From Candidatus Poribacteria bacterium (GTDB lineage: Bacteria; Poribacteria; WGA-4E; WGA-3G), in NCBI GenBank assembly GCA_022827185.1, contig JAJDTM010000056.1, positions 1-64,000 on the forward strand: a DNA stretch of 64,000 nucleotides, read 5' to 3'. A model generated the notes under the pieces. That model did not search any database, had not been told where the DNA came from, and saw only the letters and a list, made by a program, of their open reading frames with translations. Below, in pieces: positions 35,205 through 43,606 of this stretch (positions within the stretch are counted from its first letter, which is position 1; each line of letters opens with the position of its first letter). A program made the translations under genes and the position numbers.

Positions 35205-35377
35205 GTAGTAGGCACACTCCGTGTGCCGTTCACCGCAAGTTTGAAAAAGTAGTAGGCACGCGCCGTGTGCCGTTCACCGCAAGTTTGAGAAAGTAGTAGG
35301 CACACTCCGTGTGCCGTTCACCGCAAGTTTGAAAAAGTAGTAGGCACGCGCCGCGTGCTGTTCACGGTTATTATTCG
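35205..35377. repeat. Four tandem 44-nt hairpin repeats (GTAGTAGG family)
   Basis: Units start at 35205, 35249, 35293 and 35337, exactly 44 nt apart. Each has GTAGTAGGCACRC, a CC centre, GYGTGCYG, then TTCACCGCAAGTTTGA. Stem GGCACAC/GTGTGCC is perfect in units 1 and 3 (centre TCC); units 2 and 4 carry GCGCC. The alternation suggests duplication of an 88-nt pair. A single copy lies at 59088. Confidence 0.95.
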
Positions 35378-35389
35378 AGAGACACCAAC

Positions 35390-35596
35390 ATGGACATCTC
35401 CCTCGAAGATGAAACACTGAATATCTATCGAAAAGAAATTGAGACCCTTATTCAGCGCGATGAGAAGTATAAGGACTTAGGTCCCGCTGAACTTGAGGCG
35501 ATTGTGCGCGCCTTTGAATTTACTTTGACAAACGGACGTGAGAAAGTCCGTGCCCAAATGCTTTACGACCTCATTCATGAGAAGAGAGAGGGCTAA
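35390..35596 (+). CDS. Small protein paired with the Rad50-like ATPase
   Basis: 68 aa, acidic and helical (MDISLEDETLNIYRKEIET...). No family is recognised. It ends one base before the ATPase start codon, so the two genes are translated together and the product is likely a partner or regulator of the ATPase. The place is where a Mre11/SbcD nuclease would be expected in an sbcDC operon, but it has no phosphoesterase motif and is far too small. Confidence 0.7.
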   Translation: MDISLEDETLNIYRKEIETLIQRDEKYKDLGPAELEAIVRAFEFTLTNGREKVRAQMLYDLIHEKREG

Positions 35597-35597
35597 T

Positions 35598-37472
35598 ATG
35601 CTGCTTGAGCGGATACGTCTTAGGGCTTTTGGCTGTTTCCAAGAGCAAGATTTTGATCTTCACGACGGTATCAACCTCATTTTCGGTCCCAATTTCAGTG
35701 GGAAAAGCACGCTTGTCAACGCGATTTTCTTCACACTGACGGGAAAACCGATTGTCCCACGCGTGGATACCTCAGCCATAAAAAGCGCGAAAGCCTATAG
35801 CGGTACAGCGGGACTCCAATTTCTTGTGAATGGTGAACGATACCAACTTTACCGCGGCACAGGGAAACGGATCCAACTCCGCACTGAAAAGAGTGGCGCA
35901 TGGCAAGTACTTTTCGATGAGAAACGTATCAAGGTCACGGAGTCGCTGTTGCAAGAACAATTTGGGATTATGCACGAGCAACTCGCGCTCACGACTTTCC
36001 TCCGCGAAGGAGAAATTTTTGAATTTCTTGCGCGTCAATCCGCCACCCGACGTGATATTCTCCACACCGTCCTCGGTATTGACAGATTAATAGAAGTCCG
36101 ACAACGGTTCATTGAGACGCGTCGGATCGCCGGGCGTGAGCAGGGGAGAATCCATGCGCATCAGAATAGTCTACGGTTCAACGCACAGAATGTAAACGAA
36201 GCTGAGATCGCACGGATTGAAGCAAAGTTAAAAGACTTGGAAACCGCTTACGGTGCTCAAACAGGTGATACAGCACTCATTACAGAGTGGCGGCAAAACA
36301 AGAACCGTCTACAAAAACAGTTGGACACCCTCACGCGTCAACAAAACGAAGCCTTGAGCGGTTTTAACGATATTGCGCAGCTGCGAGAGATGATCACTAC
36401 AATCGAAACGGCGATTCAGGAAGCCTCTGGATTGGAAGGGAAACGGGAGAAATGCATACAACAGATCGGTCGCTTGGAATCTGAGATCGAAGCATTGACA
36501 AAGGTCTGTAACACCCTCCAAACACTGCTTGGGAGTGGCGAACAGCACTGTCCAACCTGTTCCCAGAAAGTTGAACGAGAAGTGGTGCAAAAGATTGTTG
36601 ACGAGAAAGCGGAAGAGAAATCACAGCGATGCACCGAACTTGATACCCATAAACAGGCGTTAGAGACAGAAACCACTAATTTAAAAAATCGGCAAGCACT
36701 TGAACAACGTCTCCAGACGTTGAAAACACTCTCAACACAGTATCAGCAACGCGCCCAAGACATTGACAAAACGCAGACTGAACTCGACGCACTCACATCT
36801 CGGTTAAGTGAAAAAGGCATCCAACAGAACGAACAAGTGCCTTCGGATACCCTCGCAACTTTGGACAAACCGAAGTTAAAAGCACAAATTGATAGTGAGC
36901 GTGAACGGCTCGGCAAACTCAAGCAGGAAGAAGCCGTTCGTTTAGATAGACGCAACGCACTCCAACGCGTAAACATAGAGGCATCCAAGGTTAAAACGAC
37001 ACTCCTGAGTATAGAACTCGCCTGTACTGGGATTGACAGAACCATTGAAGCACTCCAACGGCAAATCCTCAAACCCGCTGAAGCGGAACTGCATCACTGG
37101 CTCGACAAGATGCAACTCTTTTCTACTTCTCGCGGGAACGGGGGACAAACGCGCGTCGACCTACAACGCGAACACCTGCTCCCTTCCCTGAACATAGATG
37201 GCGCAGACCGGAGTCTAATGTTGCTCAGCGGTAGTGAAAAAATGTTCTTATATCTCTGCTTCAAAGTTGCCCTCGCCAAGGTTTTAGGTAATCCCGGCTT
37301 CTTTGTATTCGATGACCCTACCCTCCATTTAGATGACGAACGAAAGGCGTTGATGGTAGATTTTATCCGTGAAGTCGCCGAAGAACATCAAGTCATCGTA
37401 ACGAGTTATGATGAGGATGTCCGTGTAGGTCTCGAAGGCGCGCACCTAATTGAGATGAGGCGAGAAGCATAG
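35598..37472 (+). CDS. Compact Rad50/SbcC-like ATPase with zinc hook
   Basis: 624 aa; the ATG at 35598 is chosen over an in-frame start inside the previous gene, with AGAGAGGG upstream. Walker A GPNFSGKST (residues 30-38), ABC signature LLSGSEKMFL (from 542), Walker B FFVFDDPTLHLDD (D572, D573) and a D-loop are all present. Between them lie two coiled-coil arms of about 120-200 residues joined by C318-P-T-C321, the Rad50 zinc hook. It is far shorter than SbcC (about 1000 aa) or Rad50. Probably a DNA-binding SMC-type ATPase for repair or defence; no nuclease gene is adjacent except the 68-residue partner of unknown function. Confidence 0.87.
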   Translation: MLLERIRLRAFGCFQEQDFDLHDGINLIFGPNFSGKSTLVNAIFFTLTGKPIVPRVDTSAIKSAKAYSGTAGLQFLVNGERYQLYRGTGKRIQLRTEKSGAWQVLFDEKRIKVTESLLQEQFGIMHEQLALTTFLREGEIFEFLARQSATRRDILHTVLGIDRLIEVRQRFIETRRIAGREQGRIHAHQNSLRFNAQNVNEAEIARIEAKLKDLETAYGAQTGDTALITEWRQNKNRLQKQLDTLTRQQNEALSGFNDIAQLREMITTIETAIQEASGLEGKREKCIQQIGRLESEIEALTKVCNTLQTLLGSGEQHCPTCSQKVEREVVQKIVDEKAEEKSQRCTELDTHKQALETETTNLKNRQALEQRLQTLKTLSTQYQQRAQDIDKTQTELDALTSRLSEKGIQQNEQVPSDTLATLDKPKLKAQIDSERERLGKLKQEEAVRLDRRNALQRVNIEASKVKTTLLSIELACTGIDRTIEALQRQILKPAEAELHHWLDKMQLFSTSRGNGGQTRVDLQREHLLPSLNIDGADRSLMLLSGSEKMFLYLCFKVALAKVLGNPGFFVFDDPTLHLDDERKALMVDFIREVAEEHQVIVTSYDEDVRVGLEGAHLIEMRREA

Positions 37473-38096
37473 GAAGATGGCAAGTTGACTTTTCTATCAG
37501 TTCCGAATCATGCGAGCATTTAAGCAGCCTGTTAACGGCTTGGAGCGGGAATACCTCCCGGAAGACACCCGCGCAGGCTTTCGCGATTACCTTACACCCG
37601 ATGGACACATTCCACCTTTGCTGGGCACATCTTTGTAGCATAGGCTGTTAGCCTGTGCCAACGTGAAGGCACATCAACAGCATTTACGCCCTTTTGAGAG
37701 TGTCTAATTACGTGAGTTTGATAAATAATTGAAAATTTTTGTATAAAGAGAATCCCTTTGGTATAATGCAAATACCACATTTCCTTAACCAATCCCTTAG
37801 TTCCAAAAGTATTTTCAAGCAAAATTAGTGATTTTTATGGCTATAATTTGCTTTTCCCTGAAAGTATCCTATAATTCATAGTTAGGTATGTGCCTTTTTA
37901 GTTTTTATTTGAAGAAAAATAGAATTTGACCTATGATAACTGAATAAGTGTGTCAATTGCCTCGCGATGCATCGCGAGGAGCAGTGCGAAGCGGATATCA
38001 AACATTCGCTCCACAGGTTAACAGTTGACTACGGTTTATTCTCAAACTCACGTTTTGTAAACATGCCATTATTGCAAAAAAATCAAAAAGGGTGTT
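37473..38096. other. Long intergenic region upstream of the protease gene
   Basis: It begins with a possible 42-residue ORF (37510-37638, MRAFKQPVNGLERE start, no ribosome site), which I would not call a gene. Then come a GCATAGGCT/AGCCTGTGC hairpin near 37638, the promoter block shared with the cas operon (37848-37889), and a perfect 20-bp palindrome CCTCGCGATGCATCGCGAGG at 37960-37979. The sequence is AT-rich from 37700 onwards. Confidence 0.6.
37848..37889 (+). promoter_or_regulatory. Promoter-like block shared with the cas operon
   Basis: TTGCTT at 37848-37853, TATAAT at 37870-37875 (spacing 16), then AGTTAGGTAT. TTTTCCCTGAAA overlaps the spacer. The same order of elements occurs at 3752-3792. 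The start codon follows about 220 nt later, as in the cas operon. Confidence 0.55.
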
Positions 38097-40160
38097 ATGA
38101 AAATAAGATTTCCAAATCCAAAATATTTTCTCTTAATTCCAGTTACCTTATTGATAGTCTTTAGCATGCCGAGAACTAATTACGGAGCGAATTTGAACGT
38201 CGGTGAACCCCGTACTGTGCGGTTAATCTACTTTCTACCCAACGATCTTCCATTTCGCGCCGACGTGGTTCAGAAAATGAAGGATGAGATCCTCAACGTT
38301 CAAACCATCTATGCCGAGCAGATGCAGGCACACGGTTATAGCAACAAAACTTTCCGTTTTGAAACTGATGCTAAAGGCGAACCAAAGGTGCATCGCGTGG
38401 ATGGTCAGCATCCTTTTGCCCACTATGACAACACCCTTGGCTGGGCTGTAATTGAAGAGCTCGATCAGATTTTCGGTCTTAGTGCGAACGTTTACTTTAT
38501 CGTGCTTGGGGCAGAGGCACTGCGTCAGGGAAATGGGCAGCGCACGAGCGGTGTTGGATACCGGCGAGGGAAAAATGGTGGACATGTAGTGGTTCCTAAT
38601 GAATTTGGATCACGTACAATGGCACATGAACTGGGGCATGCGTTCGGGTTGGATCACGATTTTAGGAATGATTCGTATCTCATGTCGTACGGCGGCCGTC
38701 AACGTAGTTCTCTATCTGCTTGTGCTGCTGAATTTCTGTTTGTGTCCCCTTACTTTAATGCCAGTATTCCAATTGCAGGGGCACCACGGCCAACCATTGA
38801 ACTCATTTCCTCGCCTAAATATCCATTAGACGCAAAAAGCATACCGGTTCGGCTCAAAGTCAAAGCTCCGGAGGGAATCCATCAGGTGCTGCTATTTTCT
38901 CATGGTGGATTGCAGGCATGTCGTGGATTAGCAGGGAAAAAAGAGGCTATTGTTGAATTTGAGTATGATGGTGTTTTTTCGATTGCGGATTTCAATTCTC
39001 CAGTGAATTTTATAAGTCTTTCCGACGCTGCTGCACATATCATTTTTGTCAGAGCAGTTGATACAGACGGAAATACGGGTTTTACGCGTTTTACCCTTGC
39101 AGAAATATCGTCCCCTTATATCACTACCCTTAAGGGGACGGGTCGGATTCGTTCTGTAGTGTTTTCACCCGATGGACGGACGCTCGCCTTTGCGTCTGAT
39201 GCGGTTACGCTCTGGGACATCGCTACAGGAGCAAATATTGCCACCTTCAATAGTTCGGCAGCTTCTGTAGCGTTTTCGCTCGATGGGGGGATTCTCGTCT
39301 CCGGGGGAGTTGATGGGCTCAAGTTATGGGATGTGGCAACAAGACGTAATATTGCTACCCTATCGCAAGACAGAGTCCTATCTGTAGCGTTTTCGCCCGA
39401 TGGAACGACCCTCGCCTCCGGCGGTTATGATATCGAGTTATGGGATATGTCCACAAGACGCAATATTGCTACCATGGGGCGTAAAGGAAAAAGAGTCTTC
39501 CTATCTTTGTCATTTTCGCCGGATGGAACAACCCTCGCCTCTGGTAGTGAGTATCATGAGATCAAGTTATGGGACGTGGCAACAGGACGCAATATTGCTA
39601 CTATGGTGGATGACCCACCTGTCGTCGTATCTGTGTCGTTTTCACCAGATGGAACAACCCTCGCCGCCTCCGGTGGTTTCGCTGGTGGGCCCAAGTTATG
39701 GGACGTGGCGACAAGACGCAATATTGCTACCCTATCGCAAGGCATTGTCCTATCTGTGTCGTTTTCACCCGACGGGGCGATCCTTGCTTCCGGTCATTGG
39801 GGAGGCGAAGTTAGATTGTGGGACGTTGCCACAGGTTCGCAGATTGAGGCCTTCGCACATCCTTCTCAGCAGGTATTGACGGTGGCGTTTTCGCCGGACG
39901 GGACAACTCTTGTCTCGGGTGCTGAAGATGGTACGGTTAATTTGTGGGATGTAGGGTCGATACTCACGCAAGAGACTGAAAGTCCAAACGGGACTGTGCC
40001 ACTTCCAGCAGATGTGAACAAGGATGGCATTGTCAATATCCAAGATTTAGTGCTGGTAGCTTCAAGTTTCGGTCAAACGGGAGAAAATGCCGCCGATGTC
40101 AACGGTGATGGCGTTGTCAATATCCAAGACCTGGTCTTAGTTGCTGGCGCATTCAAATGA
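38097..40160 (+). CDS. Secreted zinc metalloprotease-WD40-dockerin protein
   Basis: 687 aa with an N-terminal signal peptide (to about residue 30). Residues 40-230 form a metalloprotease domain with MAHELGHAFGLDHD: H177, E178, H181 and H187 are the zinc and catalytic residues of the metzincin pattern HExxHxxGxxH. From about 345 to 620 run seven WD40 repeats with SFSPDGTTLASG and KLWDVATRRNIATL units. The last 55 residues form a type I dockerin pair (DVNKDGIVNIQDLVLVASSF and DVNGDGVVNIQDLVLVAGAF) with calcium-binding loops. The WD40 propeller is probably a binding platform and the dockerin a docking tail for a cohesin-bearing surface protein. No cohesin is seen in the window. Confidence 0.9.
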   Translation: MKIRFPNPKYFLLIPVTLLIVFSMPRTNYGANLNVGEPRTVRLIYFLPNDLPFRADVVQKMKDEILNVQTIYAEQMQAHGYSNKTFRFETDAKGEPKVHRVDGQHPFAHYDNTLGWAVIEELDQIFGLSANVYFIVLGAEALRQGNGQRTSGVGYRRGKNGGHVVVPNEFGSRTMAHELGHAFGLDHDFRNDSYLMSYGGRQRSSLSACAAEFLFVSPYFNASIPIAGAPRPTIELISSPKYPLDAKSIPVRLKVKAPEGIHQVLLFSHGGLQACRGLAGKKEAIVEFEYDGVFSIADFNSPVNFISLSDAAAHIIFVRAVDTDGNTGFTRFTLAEISSPYITTLKGTGRIRSVVFSPDGRTLAFASDAVTLWDIATGANIATFNSSAASVAFSLDGGILVSGGVDGLKLWDVATRRNIATLSQDRVLSVAFSPDGTTLASGGYDIELWDMSTRRNIATMGRKGKRVFLSLSFSPDGTTLASGSEYHEIKLWDVATGRNIATMVDDPPVVVSVSFSPDGTTLAASGGFAGGPKLWDVATRRNIATLSQGIVLSVSFSPDGAILASGHWGGEVRLWDVATGSQIEAFAHPSQQVLTVAFSPDGTTLVSGAEDGTVNLWDVGSILTQETESPNGTVPLPADVNKDGIVNIQDLVLVASSFGQTGENAADVNGDGVVNIQDLVLVAGAFK

Positions 40161-40192
40161 TCATTGTGAAGTAGCTTTCAACAGTCCTGTTT

Positions 40193-40214
40193 GGCGAGGT
40201 CCCTGTGCCTCGCC
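40193..40214. repeat. Intergenic hairpin of the GGCGAGG family
   Basis: GGCGAGG-TCCCTGTG-CCTCGCC, 7-bp perfect stem, 33 nt after the protease stop codon. Confidence 0.55.
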
Positions 40215-40367
40215 TGCTGACCACCTCTTTGTAGGAGCGAGTGTTTTTGATTGGGGATTTCTTGTCGCTCGCGAACTTCCTGACCTGTTGCTGACGGATC
40301 TTCTACTGATTTTCATCCCACAACGGTTACCTTCGACAGTAATCTGTTGGATATAGACGAAAAAATC

Positions 40368-40397
40368 TTGACTTTTTTCCATAAAGGCAGATATAAT
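40368..40397 (+). promoter_or_regulatory. Promoter of the Rpn-like nuclease, probably leaderless
   Basis: TTGACT at 40368-40373 and TATAAT at 40392-40397, spacing 18 nt. The ATG begins at 40404, six bases after the -10 box, where transcription should start, so the mRNA would have no 5' leader. Confidence 0.7.
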
Positions 40398-40403
40398 ACT
40401 TAC

Positions 40404-41285
40404 ATGCCATACTACGATGAAATCTTCAAGCACGTCACCGCGGAGTTCCCGCATGCGTTAGCAGTGTTGGCACTGAATGCACCAGAGGTGGAAGTTGGAG
40501 ATCGTCTGGCGACAGAGCACACCACGGTTCGGATGCACCACAGCGATATGACGTTTCATATCCATTTGCCCGACGAGGAAGCAATTCTACATATAGAGGC
40601 ACAAACCGACGACAGCACCCATAAACCGATGCCGCTACGCATGCTGGCATATTCAAGTTTCCTTGCGCTTGAGCATGAGAAAAACGTCTATTCAACGGTG
40701 TTGTATTTTCGTCCCCCCGCGGGACAAAACGACCCTGGTTTTTATACGTATGGCAACGAGCAACGCGGCGGCGGGTGGTTTCAGTATAATGTCGTCCGGA
40801 TATATGAGTTAGAAGGGCAAGACTTTTTGGATCCCGGGGCTGTTGGGTTGTTACCTTTCACAGCTTTGATGAAACATCCTCCGGACATGACACCTCAAGT
40901 CTGGGTTGAGAAGTGTATAGAGACGACACAGGCAGCCAATGTTGACAGCAAAATGCAGGCAACGCTTTTATTTGGACTCTCACTTTTCGGAAGTTTAGTA
41001 TATCCGCCTGAACTTTTTCAGGACCCCCTATTGGAGGGAATCATGCAAGAATCTCCTTTTTACGATCTTGTAATCCAACGCGGCATAGAACAAGGGGCAC
41101 GCCAAATGAGTATTGAAAGCACTTTGGCTACCCTCAACCAACGCTTCCCAAACGCCAATGTTGATGCCCTTAAGCCGATCCTTGAAGCCATTGATGATCT
41201 CAACCGGCTCCGGGAGTTGAACCTAAATGCTTCCATAGCAGAAAGTTTTAACGCCTTCCGAGAACGTTTAGATGCTTTGTCCTGA
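40404..41285 (+). CDS. Rpn/YhgA-like PD-(D/E)XK nuclease family protein
   Basis: 293 aa; the ATG at 40404 lies directly behind a good -10 box, which excludes the upstream in-frame start at 40347. FHIHLPDEEAILHIEAQTDD has the D...E-x-Q core of the Rpn (recombination-promoting nuclease) fold, followed by MPLRMLAYSSFLALEH. The C-terminal part (QGARQMSIESTLATLNQRF) is the helical tail common in these proteins. Rpn proteins are DNA endonucleases linked to transposition or phage defence; many paralogues occur in cyanobacteria and related lineages. Confidence 0.82.
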   Translation: MPYYDEIFKHVTAEFPHALAVLALNAPEVEVGDRLATEHTTVRMHHSDMTFHIHLPDEEAILHIEAQTDDSTHKPMPLRMLAYSSFLALEHEKNVYSTVLYFRPPAGQNDPGFYTYGNEQRGGGWFQYNVVRIYELEGQDFLDPGAVGLLPFTALMKHPPDMTPQVWVEKCIETTQAANVDSKMQATLLFGLSLFGSLVYPPELFQDPLLEGIMQESPFYDLVIQRGIEQGARQMSIESTLATLNQRFPNANVDALKPILEAIDDLNRLRELNLNASIAESFNAFRERLDALS

Positions 41286-41342
41286 AGTTTATGGGCAACT
41301 TAAACAGCAGATTTGAAACTACAGGTGTAATTATATCCGATA

Positions 41343-41364
41343 GGCGAGGGACTTGTGCTTCGCC
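41343..41364. repeat. Intergenic hairpin of the GGCGAGG family
   Basis: GGCGAGG-GACTTGTG-CTTCGCC; one G-T wobble in the stem. It lies between the convergent Rpn-like and repeat-protein genes. Confidence 0.5.
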
Positions 41365-41396
41365 ATTCTCTTTATGTTGAGAAACTGGATAGGTAT

Positions 41397-42779
41397 CTAA
41401 AACTGCTCAAGATAAATATCTCCGTTGTCTTCCTGCGTATTACTCCAAACAACCACCCACTCCCCTCCTCCAACAGACACTACAAAAGGCGGATAGTGCT
41501 CCCCTTGGCTCGTAGAGATAGCCATCCCGTCTTTATCCCACAACGGTTTACCTTCTAAATCAATAAGCTGTCCATAGATAGCATCGCGGCTCTCCTCACC
41601 AAAGTCTTCTCGATAATCCAACCACGCCACAAAAAATTGACCGTTCTCAGTTTTAACGATAAACGGTTTGTCCTGATGTCCGCCTGCAGTGCAAAGTGGG
41701 ATACCGTCCTTTTCCCAGACCGGTGTACCATCTGCGCCGATGTGCTGCATATACAGGTCAGAATAGATATCGCGTTCATCTCGCCACACTGTGATGAATC
41801 CACCATTTCCATCGCCGATGACCGAGGCGTGCTTCTGGATACCCGAAGCGGTACAGATTGGAACACCCGTTCCTTCCCATAACTTGCTACCATCCGCGGC
41901 GATCCGTTGTGCATAGAGTTGATCGTTAATGAAATTTTCATAAACCTGCCATAGGACAATAATTCCGCCTTTACCGTCGGCGATCACGCGAGGTTCACCT
42001 TGCATGCCATCCATCGGAGAAACAAGGATCGGAGCGTCCCACAACGGTTTCGCCGCTAAACTCAACCGATACGCCATAATATGCCACGCATCATAGCCGA
42101 TAACATCCCACCAAACCACATAAAATCCGCCTATCCCATCAGCAACCAGAATCGGATCGCTCTGTAGCGATTCCGACGGAAAAACAGGGATGCCGTCAGG
42201 TGCCCACATCGGTTTACCTTCCGCCGTGATCCGTTGGATATAGAGGTCTTGAAATTCAGAACTCCGGCGTTCATCTTCCCAGACGCAGATCGCACCCCCT
42301 TCACCATCGCTCAAAATTGCCTGTGTTGATTGGTCAGTAGTATTTATACAGACAGGGATCCCATCCGTTTGCCAAAGAATCTCGCCATCGAGGTTTATTG
42401 CTTGGGCATAGATGTCCCAATTACTTCTGTCGCGTCTGTCGTTCCATACAACAATCGCGTGTCTGTCGTGTCGAATCATCCGTAAGCGACGTTGATTTCT
42501 ATCTGCCTGACATATTGCCACACCATTTTCTTCCCAACGTATTTTTCCGGTGCTATCAATGCGCTGCGCGTAAACGTCCCAATCCTTTCCGGTCCGATAA
42601 TCCTCCCACATAACGATGGCACCCCCTTCACCATCGTTGACCACCCACGGCAGGAATTGTCCGTCTATAGCCGTCGAAACCGGGATTTCAGCTGATGCGG
42701 TACTGTGGAGTGCGCAGAAAGACACAAGCAAAAGCATGAATAGGCTAATTAATCTGTGAAAAGTGTTTTCGGTGTCCAT
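41397..42779 (-). CDS. Secreted repeat protein, probable beta-propeller
   Basis: 460 aa from ATG 42779, which gives a clean signal peptide (hydrophobic LISLFMLLLVSFCAL, cleavage near STASA-EI). The mature part has about eight repeats of roughly 50 residues: DGEGGAIVMWEDYRTGKDWDVYAQRIDSTGK and similar (GNGGFITVWRDERD, IGADGTPVWEKDGIPLC). The regular G-G-x-x-V-W-x-D and Y-x-Q-R-I units suggest blades of a propeller or a stacked sheet. Function unknown; exported. The start overlaps the end of the upstream phosphatase gene by 31 nt. A further in-frame Met 15 codons upstream has no advantage. Confidence 0.78.
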   Translation of the reverse strand: MDTENTFHRLISLFMLLLVSFCALHSTASAEIPVSTAIDGQFLPWVVNDGEGGAIVMWEDYRTGKDWDVYAQRIDSTGKIRWEENGVAICQADRNQRRLRMIRHDRHAIVVWNDRRDRSNWDIYAQAINLDGEILWQTDGIPVCINTTDQSTQAILSDGEGGAICVWEDERRSSEFQDLYIQRITAEGKPMWAPDGIPVFPSESLQSDPILVADGIGGFYVVWWDVIGYDAWHIMAYRLSLAAKPLWDAPILVSPMDGMQGEPRVIADGKGGIIVLWQVYENFINDQLYAQRIAADGSKLWEGTGVPICTASGIQKHASVIGDGNGGFITVWRDERDIYSDLYMQHIGADGTPVWEKDGIPLCTAGGHQDKPFIVKTENGQFFVAWLDYREDFGEESRDAIYGQLIDLEGKPLWDKDGMAISTSQGEHYPPFVVSVGGGEWVVVWSNTQEDNGDIYLEQF

Positions 42780-43246
42780 AAATTGACTAAAGTTCCTTTT
42801 GTATCCAGATCGAGCGCATCCCACTGTTGAATGGGAAGGTCAATATGCGCGAGTGCTGCTGTCGGCATCCGTTCTATTTCTCCCGTCAGATAGTTCACAA
42901 GTCGTTCCATTGTCGGATTATGCCCAACGACCATGACGCGTTGATATTTATCCGGTAGTGCTTGCAATGTTTCAAAATAGACACCCGGCACAGCCTCATA
43001 AAATGCATCTATCTTTTTCACTTTTCCTGTGTAGCCACACGATTTTGCGACTTTATTCGCAGTTTTCCGAGCACGCTTTGCGGATGAGGTAAGAATCCGG
43101 TCAGGGATCAAGCCTTGCTGACGCAGGTATTTCCCCATCCGTGGCGCGTCCCGTTTGCCGCGTGAATTGAGGGGACGATCATAGTCAGAGAGTTCTGGAT
43201 ACTTCCAACTCGATTTTGCGTGTCGCAGAACGAGAAGCGTTTTCAT
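42749..43246 (-). CDS. sixA: SixA-like phosphohistidine phosphatase
   Basis: 165 aa from ATG 43246, which has AAGGAG upstream and starts exactly at the family motif (MKTLLVLRHAKSSW). The R-H-A catalytic motif, SSAKRARKTA (second arginine) and VVGHNPTMERL with the second histidine identify the histidine-phosphatase SixA branch, which removes phosphate from histidine of phosphotransfer proteins. It is cytoplasmic. It shares a transcript with the overlapping secreted repeat protein. Confidence 0.88.
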   Translation of the reverse strand: MKTLLVLRHAKSSWKYPELSDYDRPLNSRGKRDAPRMGKYLRQQGLIPDRILTSSAKRARKTANKVAKSCGYTGKVKKIDAFYEAVPGVYFETLQALPDKYQRVMVVGHNPTMERLVNYLTGEIERMPTAALAHIDLPIQQWDALDLDTKGTLVNLWTPKTLFTD

Positions 43247-43606
43247 TGTATCGTATCTCCTTGGATGTCTCTTTAGTCTTTTACACATCTTACCACGATC
43301 AAGTCTGTTTGTCAATTAGACAAATGTTTCAAATGTTTAGGGCCAGGGTCATTCAATTGTCCATTTTTCAATCGAATTTTCACCCCCAGGCCCGGTAGGT
43401 TCGGTTTCCTAACCGAACCGGACCCTTAAAAAAAGAACCTAAAATCCGAAGATTTCTTAAAACTAAATGGTGCTGTGTATGTCATAATATTTGTCTTGCA
43501 TTCTCAAGGCTTTTGTGATAATATTTTAAAGAAGAGTTTGTCAACGCTTTTGGCGATGTATCCGTTACAGAGTCTAAATGCAACTTAAACTCTGGAGGAT
43601 AGATAC
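43247..43606. other. Divergent intergenic region before the envelope run
   Basis: No gene was found. A perfect hairpin GGTTCGGTT-TCCT-AACCGAACC occupies 43398-43419. TTGCAT (43496-43501) and GATAAT (43517-43522) could be a weak plus-strand promoter with short spacing. GGAGG precedes the next ATG. Confidence 0.55.

Noticed and set aside
37510..37638. 42-residue ORF after the Rad50-like gene
   Set aside because: No ribosome site, no recognisable domain, and a hairpin overlaps its end; coding cannot be supported.
37960..37979. Perfect 20-bp palindrome as a restriction or operator site
   Set aside because: It resembles other self-complementary intergenic phrases of the contig (18630, 22718), so a specific operator role is not supported.
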